Source: an uncultured Bacillota bacterium
Lineage (GTDB): Bacteria; Bacillota; Clostridia; Peptostreptococcales; Anaerovoracaceae
Direction of reading: 5' to 3'
DNA length: 13,999 nucleotides
Assembly (NCBI GenBank): GCA_946410475.1
Contig: CAMKAM010000020.1
Location: 1 to 13,999 of the forward strand
Positions 1-6,050 of the stretch are shown here, piece by piece. The position numbers and the translations under genes are program-made. Numbering within the stretch: position 1 is the first letter of the stretch; each line of letters begins with the position of its first letter. The notes beneath the pieces were generated by a model that had not been told where the DNA came from, searched no databases, and saw only the letters and a list, made by a program, of their open reading frames with translations.

Positions 1-15
1 GATCGGGAGAAAGAT

Positions 16-1083
16 ATGGGCAAGAAGATTCTGGTTATAAACCCGGGCTCGACTTCGACGAAGGCGGCTCTGTTCGATGATGAAAAGGAATTGTTTGAAA
101 AGACGATCAGGCACTCCACGGAGGAGATAGCCGGATTCGATTCGATAGCCGACCAGCGCGAATGGAGAAAGGAAATGATAGACGATTTCCTTGACGAGTG
201 CGGCTTCGAAGCGTCGGATCTTGATGCCGTCACGGGAAGGGGCGGCCTGGTGAGACCGATCGAAGGCGGTACGTATACTGTAAATGATACTCTTGTTGAG
301 GATCTCAAAGAGGGGATAGCAGGCCAGCATGCTTCTAATCTCGGCGGCCTGATCGCACGGCAGATGGGAGACGAGCAGAACATCCCTTCGTTCATAGTCG
401 ATCCGACTGTGGTCGATGAGCTCGAGACCCATTCGAGATATACGGGCAATCCGGAGTTCCCGAAGGTGGTAGTCTGGCACGCCCTCAACCAGAAGGCGGT
501 GGCGAGAAGATACGCCGCGAGCGTCGGGAAAAAATATACGGACATTAACCTGATCATCGTCCACATGGGCGGGGGCCTGTCCGTAGGCGCTCACAAGAAA
601 GGAAAATGCGTCGATGTCAACAACTGTCTTGACGGGGACGGACCGTTCTCACCGGAAAGGTCGGGGGACCTCCCTTCCGGAGCCCTTATAAAGATGTGCT
701 TTTCGGGAGAGCATACGGAAGACGAGGTCTATCATATGGTATGCGGAAGCGGCGGCTTCAACGCCTACTACGGAACGAACAATACGATAGAGATACAGAA
801 GGACGCCGAGGCAGGAGTCGAAAAGGCTCAGGAACTGTTCGACGCATTCACATACAGCATCGCGAAAGAGATAGGCGCCCTGGCGGCCGCTCTCAACGGA
901 AAGGTCGACGCGATACTGCTGACGGGCGGCATCGCTCACTCCAACCTGGTGGTCGAGGAGATAGAAGAACATGTCAGCTGGATCGCGCCGGTGAAGGTCT
1001 ATGCGGGCGAAGACGAGATGCTCGCTCTGGCGCAGGGCACGCTGCGCGTACTCAACGGTGAGGAGGACGCAAAGGAATACTGA
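16..1083 (+). CDS. buk: Butyrate kinase
   Basis: This cytoplasmic enzyme interconverts butyryl phosphate plus ADP and butyrate plus ATP, the last step of the phosphotransbutyrylase/kinase route of butyrate formation. The 355-residue length is normal for the family. It has the acetate-kinase-fold (ASKHA) motifs: NPGSTSTK at residues 9-16, TGRGG at 73-77, HMGGG at 183-187 (phosphate binding), and LTGGIAHS at 302-309 near the adenosine site. The ATG at 16 is preceded by GGGAG with good spacing, and the N-terminus starts directly in the first beta strand. Two TGA stops stand in tandem at the end. A phosphate butyryltransferase gene often lies just upstream in this pathway, but that side lies outside the window. 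A branched-chain or other short-chain acid kinase of the same family is possible; the family call itself is very safe. Confidence 0.95.
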   Translation: MGKKILVINPGSTSTKAALFDDEKELFEKTIRHSTEEIAGFDSIADQREWRKEMIDDFLDECGFEASDLDAVTGRGGLVRPIEGGTYTVNDTLVEDLKEGIAGQHASNLGGLIARQMGDEQNIPSFIVDPTVVDELETHSRYTGNPEFPKVVVWHALNQKAVARRYAASVGKKYTDINLIIVHMGGGLSVGAHKKGKCVDVNNCLDGDGPFSPERSGDLPSGALIKMCFSGEHTEDEVYHMVCGSGGFNAYYGTNNTIEIQKDAEAGVEKAQELFDAFTYSIAKEIGALAAALNGKVDAILLTGGIAHSNLVVEEIEEHVSWIAPVKVYAGEDEMLALAQGTLRVLNGEEDAKEY

Positions 1084-1106
1084 TGATGAGAGCGCCTTCC
1101 GGGTGT

Positions 1107-1134
1107 TTGAACAGTCAGTAAGCGGATATATATA
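1107..1134 (+). promoter_or_regulatory. Candidate promoter of the ZIP transporter gene
   Basis: TTGAAC (1107-1112) could serve as a -35 box with TATATA (1129-1134) as -10 at 16 bases spacing; TATGAT at 1133-1138 is an alternative -10 with a poorer 20-base spacing. The region is AT-rich compared with its surroundings and lies in the 120-base gap after buk. No terminator was found between buk and this point, so some read-through from buk is likely. Moderate confidence because the -10 is not canonical. Confidence 0.45.
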
Positions 1135-1137
1135 TGA

Positions 1138-1156
1138 TAAGGTTAGCGTTAACTAA
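1138..1156 (+). promoter_or_regulatory. DtxR-like metal-regulator operator
   Basis: The 19 bases TAAGGTTAGCGTTAACTAA match the known DtxR consensus TTAGGTTAGCCTAACCTAA at 15 of 19 positions (my own count). The sequence also carries the inverted arms GTTAG (1142-1146) and CTAAC (1153-1157). It lies just downstream of, or overlapping, the candidate -10 box and 47 bases before the start of a metal transporter gene, where a repressor would block transcription. The regulator is not in the window. Inferred, not proven; manganese- or iron-responsive members of the DtxR/MntR family are the natural candidates. Confidence 0.45.
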
Positions 1157-1161
1157 CTAAA

Positions 1162-1174
1162 CGCCGGGGCGGCG
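1162..1174 (+). other. Small GC-rich leader hairpin before the ZIP gene
   Basis: CGCCG (1162-1166) and CGGCG (1170-1174) form a perfect 5-bp stem around a GGG loop, in the leader 29 bases before the ATG. A purine-rich stretch and the GGGAG ribosome binding site (1193-1197) follow. It is short and could be chance in GC-rich DNA, but its layout matches hairpins before other genes in this window. Confidence 0.35.
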
Positions 1175-1203
1175 GATAATAAGAAAGAGACCGGGAGAGA
1201 AAA

Positions 1204-1992
1204 ATGTGGATACGGATAATAGAAGGAATATCGATACCGTTCATCGGAACGGTGCTCGGAGCGGCGTGCGTACTGTTCATGCGGCCGGCGGCTCCGGATA
1301 TTGGTACGGGTGTGAGGAAGAAGCAGGCGCTGACAGGGTTCGCGGCAGGGATCATGGTGGCCGCGTCCTTTTTCAGCCTGCTGATCCCGTCGATCGAGTA
1401 TTCGGACGGCATGGGAAAGCTGAGCTTCGTTCCCGCCGTCACCGGATTTCTGGTCGGGATGCTTTTCATGCTGGCCTTGGATGTGCTGATACCGCACATC
1501 CATTCGGACAAGAGTGAGGAGGGACTGCGGAGCGGCCTTTCAAAGACGACGAAGCTGGTGCTGGCAGTGACGCTCCACAACATTCCTGAGGGGATGGCCG
1601 TGGGCGTAGTGTTCGCCGGCTGGCTCTACAGCGGGATCGGACCTGCCGGGGCGATGGCACTTGCGATAGGCATAGCCCTTCAGAACTTTCCTGAGGGAGC
1701 TATTGTCTCTATGCCGCTGAGGGCCGAGGGCCTGCCGAAGGGGCGGACGTTCCTTTACGGAGTCCTGTCAGGCGCCGTCGAACCTGCGGGCGCGATAGTC
1801 ATGATACTGGCTGCAGGAATACTTCTTCCGGTGCTGCCGTATCTGCTGGCCTTTGCAGCGGGAGCTATGCTCTATGTCGTGGTAGAGGAACTGGTGCCTG
1901 ATATGGCCAGAAGCGAGCACTCGAACGTCGGGACGGTCTGCTTCGCGCTCGGCGCCGCGGTGATGATCTGCCTTGACGTCGGACTCGGTTGA
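1204..1992 (+). CDS. ZIP-family divalent metal transporter
   Basis: This is an integral membrane protein of 262 residues expected to carry zinc, iron or manganese across the cytoplasmic membrane. Both signature metal-site helices of the ZIP family are present: HNIPEG at residues 125-130 and QNFPEG at 160-165. A further glutamate pair (EEL, 228-230) sits in a later helix, and a HIH cluster (98-100) begins the cytoplasmic loop between the third and fourth helices. About eight hydrophobic segments span the chain, normal for the GufA/ZupT-like branch. The ATG at 1204 has GGGAG six bases upstream. The gene stands between buk and a terminator, so it is probably a one-gene unit, with possible read-through from buk. 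A DtxR-like box in front suggests metal-dependent repression. The metal cannot be told from sequence alone. Confidence 0.9.
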   Translation: MWIRIIEGISIPFIGTVLGAACVLFMRPAAPDIGTGVRKKQALTGFAAGIMVAASFFSLLIPSIEYSDGMGKLSFVPAVTGFLVGMLFMLALDVLIPHIHSDKSEEGLRSGLSKTTKLVLAVTLHNIPEGMAVGVVFAGWLYSGIGPAGAMALAIGIALQNFPEGAIVSMPLRAEGLPKGRTFLYGVLSGAVEPAGAIVMILAAGILLPVLPYLLAFAAGAMLYVVVEELVPDMARSEHSNVGTVCFALGAAVMICLDVGLG

Positions 1993-2026
1993 CAGGCCTG
2001 GACGATCGATCTGGATCAGATGAGAT

Positions 2027-2063
2027 AAAGCGTCACACGATTCATCATTGCGTGACGCTTTTT
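2027..2063 (+). terminator. Rho-independent terminator after the ZIP gene
   Basis: AAAGCGTCAC (2027-2036) pairs perfectly with GTGACGCTTT (2052-2061) around a 15-base loop, and the 3' arm runs into TTTTT (2059-2063). It lies 34 bases after the ZIP stop codon and before the next promoter, so it separates the metabolic genes from the pilus operon. On the opposite strand the T tract is short, so it probably works mainly in the + direction. Confidence 0.88.
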
Positions 2064-2077
2064 GTGACTATATATTC

Positions 2078-2106
2078 TTTACTTTCCTTCTCCTCTTTTG
2101 TATAAT
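2078..2106 (+). promoter_or_regulatory. Sigma-A-type promoter of the pilus operon
   Basis: TTTACT (2078-2083) and the perfect -10 box TATAAT (2101-2106) are separated by 17 bases. The region is strongly AT-rich and lies directly after a terminator. Transcription should start near 2113, giving a leader of about 75 bases before the GTG start at 2190. This is the best promoter in the window. Confidence 0.78.
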
Positions 2107-2140
2107 TTTAATGTAATTATTGAATATACTGATAATTGCT

Positions 2141-2163
2141 TCCGGACCCGGAGCGGGTCCGGA
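2141..2163 (+). other. Strong 5' leader hairpin with paired TCCGGA sites
   Basis: TCCGGACCCG (2141-2150) and CGGGTCCGGA (2154-2163) form a perfect 10-bp stem around a GAG loop. It lies in the predicted transcript leader, 26 bases before the GTG start at 2190, and has no U tract, so it is not a terminator. A long purine-rich stretch (2161-2190) follows. Both arms contain the palindrome TCCGGA, as do the hairpins at 5148-5165 and 8412-8432. Its role is unknown: mRNA stability, translational control or a DNA-binding site are all possible. Confidence 0.7.
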
Positions 2164-2189
2164 GAAAAGAAACGGAAAGAGAAAGAAAA

Positions 2190-3188
2190 GTGGCACGCAG
2201 ATCGACAAAGAAAAAGCCCGGTGTGGCTGTCATATCAAAGACGATGATGCTCGTGCTCATTCTGTGTCTGCTTACTGTCTTCACGGCGGGCTGCGGCGGA
2301 GGAAGCTCCGGGAGTGCAGACGATGCGAAGCCGCCGGAAAGCGCTGAAGCAGTCGATACCGCCAAGGCTGCAGACAAGGAGGACGGCTTTGAGACGCCCA
2401 AATTCAGGAAGGCCACTTTCAACAAGAGCAAAGCTGAAGGTAACGAAGAGGTGCAGGTTGACCTCTCTTCGGTGTCCAGCGGATACATAGCCCTTGTGTG
2501 CAACAGCGACGCGCGCGTCAAGCTGCAGGTGATCAAGGACGAGGACACATATACCTATGACGTCGTGATGGGAAAGACGCAGATCTTCCCGCTGCAGTGC
2601 GGCAACGGCAGCTACACGATCAAGGTGATGAAGAACATCGAGGACAACAAGTATTTCGAGCTTTACAAGTGCGAGGCGAAAGTCAAGCTGAAGGACAAGC
2701 TCGACCCGTACCTCAGACCGAACCAGTACGCGGATTACACCGAAAAGTCAGAGTGCGTGAAGGAAGCTGCGGATCTCGCCAAGAAGGCGGAGAGCGAGCA
2801 GGAATTCGTGCAGGCTGTCTACGATTTCGTGTGTAAAAATATAGATTACGACAAAGAAAAGGCGGAGACGGTACAGTCGGGATACATACCCGAGCCTGAT
2901 GAGATACTAAAGAGCGGCAAGGGGATATGCTTCGACTACTCGAGCCTCGCGGCATCGATGCTAAGGAGCCAGGGCATACCGACAAAGATCATATTCGGAT
3001 ATGTCGCGCCGAACGATCTGTATCACGCATGGAACATGTTCTATACCGAAGAGACAGGATGGACGAAGGTCGAGTTCAAGGTCAGCGAAAAGGACTGGAG
3101 CAGGATCGACCTGACTTTCTCAGCCAACGGGGAAGACAGCAAGTTCATCGGAGACGGAAAGAACTATACGGATGTTTATCAGTATTGA
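2190..3188 (+). CDS. Transglutaminase-like lipoprotein
   Basis: The 332-residue protein has a basic N-terminus (KKK at 7-9), a hydrophobic segment (about 19-33) and the lipobox FTAGC with Cys35, so it should be a lipoprotein on the outer face of the membrane. The C-terminal third is a transglutaminase-like domain: the core GKGICFDYSSLAASMLRSQG at 243-262 with nucleophile Cys247, then YHAW with His279, then DLTF with Asp307 as the likely third catalytic residue. The middle part (about 70-165) is beta-rich and unrecognised. Family members act as cysteine proteases, peptidoglycan-modifying enzymes or crosslinkers; the substrate here is unknown. I chose GTG at 2190 because it follows the leader hairpin and a purine-rich stretch; TTG at 2136 would lie before the hairpin, and ATG at 2244 has no ribosome binding site and loses the basic region. 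It is the first gene of the pilus operon, 43 bases before pilC. Confidence 0.85.
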   Translation: MARRSTKKKPGVAVISKTMMLVLILCLLTVFTAGCGGGSSGSADDAKPPESAEAVDTAKAADKEDGFETPKFRKATFNKSKAEGNEEVQVDLSSVSSGYIALVCNSDARVKLQVIKDEDTYTYDVVMGKTQIFPLQCGNGSYTIKVMKNIEDNKYFELYKCEAKVKLKDKLDPYLRPNQYADYTEKSECVKEAADLAKKAESEQEFVQAVYDFVCKNIDYDKEKAETVQSGYIPEPDEILKSGKGICFDYSSLAASMLRSQGIPTKIIFGYVAPNDLYHAWNMFYTEETGWTKVEFKVSEKDWSRIDLTFSANGEDSKFIGDGKNYTDVYQY

Positions 3189-3231
3189 CCGGATGGAAAC
3201 CGGATAGAAAAGCAGAAAGGAGCTTCATATA

Positions 3232-4302
3232 ATGAGTTCTGAAGTAAGGAAAAAGAGTAAAGCGCTGAGCTACGAGGAGATGGGCTCGTTCTTCGAGAAC
3301 ATGGGAATGATGGTGAGAGCCGGCATCACAGCAGGCGAGGCCGTCGAACTCCTAAAAGACGATGTGAGAGAAGAGATGGGCGAAGGGGCCCTGGCGGATG
3401 TCTACGCAGGAATGGCGGAGTCGATGCAGATGGGATCGTCGCTCGAAGACGCCATGAAGCAGGCCGGAGCCTTCCCTGACTACGCAGTGGACATGGTTGG
3501 TGCATCGGAGTACACAGGGCGGCTCGAGGATACGCTGTTCCACCTGTCCGACTATTACAGGACGGAGAATTCGATGAAGAACACCTTCGTCTCAGCGGTC
3601 AGGTACCCGATCATCCTGCTGTTCATGGTAATAGCAGTGCTGGCGGCGATGCTGGCCATGGTCTTCCCGGCATTCAAAGGGGTATATGACAACCTGACGG
3701 GCAGCCTGTCATCATCATCGTTCAACTACATCAACGTATCCTTCACGGTATGCGTGGTCCTGATGATAGTGATGATCGTGCTCGTATGCCTCATGCTCGC
3801 CGGAGTATCGATGTGGCGAGGCGGAGGACAGCAAAAGGTGAAGGGAGCGCTGTCGAAGATCGGCACCTTCCGCGACCTGTTCGCGAATCTGGATCTTTAC
3901 CGCTTCACTTCATGCTTCGACATGTTCATCGCCGGCGGCGAGATGCAGGATGAAGCCCTGAAGAAGAGCCTGACCGTGGCGGAGAGCAGCGAACTGAGAG
4001 AAAAACTCGAGCGCTGCATCGAGAAGACGGATCAGGGGCTCAGCTTCTCACAGGCGGCCTGCGAGGAAAAACTGTACGATCCGATCAACAACAGGATGCT
4101 GATCCCCGCAGAGAGGAGCGGCATGCTCGATCAGGTGCTGAAGAAGATACTCGGCAATCTCAGAGAGAACAACGAAAAGTATATCGGCAGGATAGCCAAT
4201 ACCGTAGAGCCGATGCTCACCGGCTTCCTGATGATAACGATAGGGCTGATGCTCATAAGCCTCATGGTCCCGCTGATCGGCATCATGAATTCGATCGGGT
4301 GA
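3232..4302 (+). CDS. pilC: Type IV pilus / type II secretion platform protein (PilC/GspF family)
   Basis: This inner-membrane platform protein is expected to couple the pilus ATPases to pilin movement. It is 356 residues, a little shorter than the usual 400 or so. Two GspF-type cytoplasmic domains are visible, about residues 13-120 and 218-325. Each ends in the family motif: ASEYTGRLEDTLFHLSDYY at 91-109 and AERSGMLDQVL at 293-303. Membrane segments lie near 125-147, 167-193 and 327-350, the normal three-pass layout. The ATG at 3232 has AAAGGAG nine bases upstream. It follows the transglutaminase-like lipoprotein by 43 bases with no terminator, and four small membrane proteins plus PilT come after it. 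Sequence alone does not tell whether it serves a true pilus or a secretion pseudopilus, but the nearby PilT favours a pilus. Confidence 0.93.
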   Translation: MSSEVRKKSKALSYEEMGSFFENMGMMVRAGITAGEAVELLKDDVREEMGEGALADVYAGMAESMQMGSSLEDAMKQAGAFPDYAVDMVGASEYTGRLEDTLFHLSDYYRTENSMKNTFVSAVRYPIILLFMVIAVLAAMLAMVFPAFKGVYDNLTGSLSSSSFNYINVSFTVCVVLMIVMIVLVCLMLAGVSMWRGGGQQKVKGALSKIGTFRDLFANLDLYRFTSCFDMFIAGGEMQDEALKKSLTVAESSELREKLERCIEKTDQGLSFSQAACEEKLYDPINNRMLIPAERSGMLDQVLKKILGNLRENNEKYIGRIANTVEPMLTGFLMITIGLMLISLMVPLIGIMNSIG

Positions 4303-4340
4303 TATGCGGCCTTACAGTAAGCAGATTACGATGAGTTGAC

Positions 4341-4359
4341 GCGGAGGATGGACCTCCGC
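4341..4359 (+). other. Intercistronic hairpin before the first small pilus gene
   Basis: GCGGAGG (4341-4347) pairs perfectly with CCTCCGC (4353-4359) around ATGGA. It lies in the 76-base gap after pilC, 19 bases before the next ATG. No U tract follows, so it is not a simple terminator. The 5' arm contains GGAGG, a ribosome-binding-like sequence held in the stem. An A-rich purine stretch, with no clear Shine-Dalgarno, joins the hairpin to the start codon. Confidence 0.6.
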
Positions 4360-4378
4360 ACCGAAAAAGAAAGATCAA

Positions 4379-4699
4379 ATGAGAGTGATAAAAGAGCACA
4401 AATTCATATCGGTGTGCGTCGCGGCGGCTGTCATAGCAGCTGTCCTCATCCTTTGGTGCGTCCTCAGGACGACGGATGAGGATATTCAGCAGCAGGCGGA
4501 AGCCATAAAAGACGCAGTAAGCGAAAGAGCCCTTCAGTGCTACGTGATAGAGAATGCTTACCCGGAGAGCCTCGCTTATCTTGAGGAAAACTACGGCCTC
4601 ACGGTGAACAAAGAGGACTTCAAGATAGTGTATACGCCGTATGCGGAGAACCTTCCGCCCGACGTAAGGGTGATATGGAGAGGAGGCGATGATCAGTGA
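4379..4699 (+). CDS. Small single-pass membrane protein of the pilus operon
   Basis: The 106-residue protein has one N-terminal membrane segment (about 9-29), a short charged stretch predicted to be helical (32-50), and an outer part with the run QCYVIENAYPESLAYLEENYG at 53-73. This pattern (one helix, then a single Y-P-x-S-L-x-Y-L turn) resembles, from memory, a small protein found beside pilC-type genes in many Clostridia, and it recalls the early part of minor pilins. No prepilin peptidase site (Gly followed five residues later by Glu) is visible. The start has no strong ribosome binding site; it follows the hairpin at 4341-4359. Its stop overlaps the GTG start of the next gene, so the two are probably co-translated. 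A minor subunit or assembly partner of the pilus machine is inferred from context. Confidence 0.8.
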   Translation: MRVIKEHKFISVCVAAAVIAAVLILWCVLRTTDEDIQQQAEAIKDAVSERALQCYVIENAYPESLAYLEENYGLTVNKEDFKIVYTPYAENLPPDVRVIWRGGDDQ

Positions 4700-5133
4700 C
4701 GAAGACAAGAGGCGCTGCCGATATCATATCCACGATCACTGTCGCCGTTCTTTTCATAGTGATACTCCTGCTCGTCGTGTTCGGGGCTTCCTCGTACAGA
4801 CACGGCACGCAGGCGAGATCGGACAGCGACAACGACAGGGCCGTCCTGTCGTATGTGATCACGGCGGTGAAGGATTCTGACGGAGAGGTCAAAGCGCGCG
4901 ACTTCGACGGCGCGCCGGGTATATCGATCCCGGGCAAAGGCGGATACGAGCAGAAGATATACATGAAGGACGGCAGGCTGCTGCAGGAGTACAGCAGGAC
5001 GGATGCATCCCCTGATCCTGAAGATGCGCTTGAGATCGGGAAAACAGATATCTTCGAGGCCGAGTTCATAGACGGCGGCCTGCTGAAAATAAAGACGAGC
5101 TCCGGCTGTTCATATGTGGATACCGGAAGATAG
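4696..5133 (+). CDS. DUF4860-like membrane protein of the pilus operon
   Basis: The 145-residue protein has one membrane helix (about 10-31) followed by an extracytoplasmic domain with LSYVITAVKD at 51-60, a beta-rich middle and a short C-terminal strand region. The layout (helix, S-x-x-N/D-x-R-A-x-LSY, YxKDGRL) matches my recollection of DUF4860 proteins, which occur in clostridial pilus-like operons; a profile search was not possible here. The start is GTG at 4696, four bases inside the previous gene, with AGGAGG at 4681-4686. That strong site and the overlap fix the start. No prepilin cleavage motif is present. Function is unknown; a pseudopilin-like or complex-forming role outside the membrane is inferred from position between pilC and pilT. 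Confidence 0.8.
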   Translation: MTKTRGAADIISTITVAVLFIVILLLVVFGASSYRHGTQARSDSDNDRAVLSYVITAVKDSDGEVKARDFDGAPGISIPGKGGYEQKIYMKDGRLLQEYSRTDASPDPEDALEIGKTDIFEAEFIDGGLLKIKTSSGCSYVDTGR

Positions 5134-5147
5134 ACGGAGCGATGAGA

Positions 5148-5165
5148 TCCGGACACGGGTCCGGA
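5148..5165 (+). other. Intercistronic hairpin with paired TCCGGA sites
   Basis: TCCGGAC (5148-5154) and GTCCGGA (5159-5165) form a perfect 7-bp stem around ACGG, 13 bases before the ATG at 5179 and directly next to its GGAG ribosome binding sequence. It lies in a 45-base gap inside the operon and has no U tract. It resembles the leader hairpins at 2141-2163 and 8412-8432 in sequence and position. Confidence 0.65.
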
Positions 5166-5178
5166 CTGGAGAAGGATA

Positions 5179-5646
5179 ATGAAGACAAAGAGAAACACAG
5201 CGTTCATAGTGGAGCTGATCATCATGTTCCTGCTGCTTCTCCTCGTGATATCGGTCATAACGACCATATCGATGAAGACAAGGCAGCAGAGCATAGATGC
5301 GAAGCATCTGACAGAGGCTGTCATCTGCGCCCAGAATGCGGCGGAGGTAACGGCTGCTGCTTCGGATGCCGAAAGCTGCGCTGCGCGTCTTGAAAAAATG
5401 GAAGAGGCGAAGGACGTGAAGGTGAACGGATCCTCTGTGGAAGCCGGCATCACATCAGGCTCCGGCGAGAAGCTGCGCCTTGTGATAGATGTCGGTACGG
5501 AGAAGGGATCCACAGGAAAGTATGTGACGAAAGACATAGCTGTCTTTCTGGATAAGGACAAAGGTGCGGATGCGAAAAAAGCCGGCAGCGCAAAGCCGGT
5601 GTATACGCTCAGCACAGGTGATTTCGTGAAGGGAGGAGCGTCATGA
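5179..5646 (+). CDS. Prepilin-like membrane protein with atypical processing site
   Basis: The 155-residue protein has a short basic N-terminus (KTKR at 2-5), then TAFIVEL at 7-13 leading into a long hydrophobic helix (about 8-30). If cut after Thr7, Glu12 would be at position +5, as in type IV pilins (G|FTLIEL), but the residue before the cut is Thr instead of the usual Gly. After the helix comes an Ala-rich, probably helical stretch with AVICAQNAAEVTAA (47-60), as in the pilin spine, then a beta-rich C-terminal domain. It may be a minor pilin processed by a lenient peptidase, or an unprocessed pseudopilin-like anchor. The ATG at 5179 has AAGGA upstream. Its stop overlaps the next start by four bases. 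Confidence 0.8.
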   Translation: MKTKRNTAFIVELIIMFLLLLLVISVITTISMKTRQQSIDAKHLTEAVICAQNAAEVTAAASDAESCAARLEKMEEAKDVKVNGSSVEAGITSGSGEKLRLVIDVGTEKGSTGKYVTKDIAVFLDKDKGADAKKAGSAKPVYTLSTGDFVKGGAS

Positions 5647-6050
5647 GCAGAAAGATAAGACTCGGACCGATCGCTGTATTCCTCGCGGTAGTCGCAGTTG
5701 TCCTTGCTACGCTGGCCGTGCTCACGACGGCGACGACGAATGCGGACAAGGTGCTCGCAGAGAGGTTCGCAGGCGTTACGCAGTCGAGGTACGCGCTCGA
5801 GGCTGAAGGAGAAAAGTTCCTGCAGCAGTACGACGAGCAGGCGAAGAGCGGCAGCATATCGGCCGGAAGCCTCGGAGCTGAAAAAGCAAAGGCGGGATAT
5901 ACGAAAGAGATAGAAAAGGACGGATATACGCTGAAGATAACGGTCTCGGAGCCGTCCGCGCAGGGCAGATACGAAGTGACCGAGTGGAAGGTGACAAAGG
6001 ACTGGAACGCGGATGATCCGTATCAGAACATATGGAAGGGAGACGAATGA
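5643..6050 (+). CDS. Small single-pass membrane protein of the pilus operon
   Basis: The 135-residue protein has a basic start, one membrane helix (about 8-31) rich in Ala and Val, a probable outer helix with KVLAERFAGVTQSRYALEAE (36-55), and a C-terminal beta part ending in PYQNIWKGD (126-134). The helix-then-'YALEAEGEKFL' layout recalls PilX-like minor pilus proteins and clostridial proteins seen in the same operons, from memory only. It lacks a prepilin cleavage site. The ATG at 5643 is preceded by GGAGG and overlaps the previous stop; its own stop overlaps the pilT start. The tight overlaps suggest fixed ratios between these subunits and PilT. Confidence 0.78.
   Translation: MSRKIRLGPIAVFLAVVAVVLATLAVLTTATTNADKVLAERFAGVTQSRYALEAEGEKFLQQYDEQAKSGSISAGSLGAEKAKAGYTKEIEKDGYTLKITVSEPSAQGRYEVTEWKVTKDWNADDPYQNIWKGDE

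Noticed and set aside
2136..2189. TTG at 2136 as start of the lipoprotein gene, adding 18 residues
   Set aside because: It would put the leader hairpin inside the coding region, has no ribosome binding site, and puts an extra charged stretch in front of the signal peptide.
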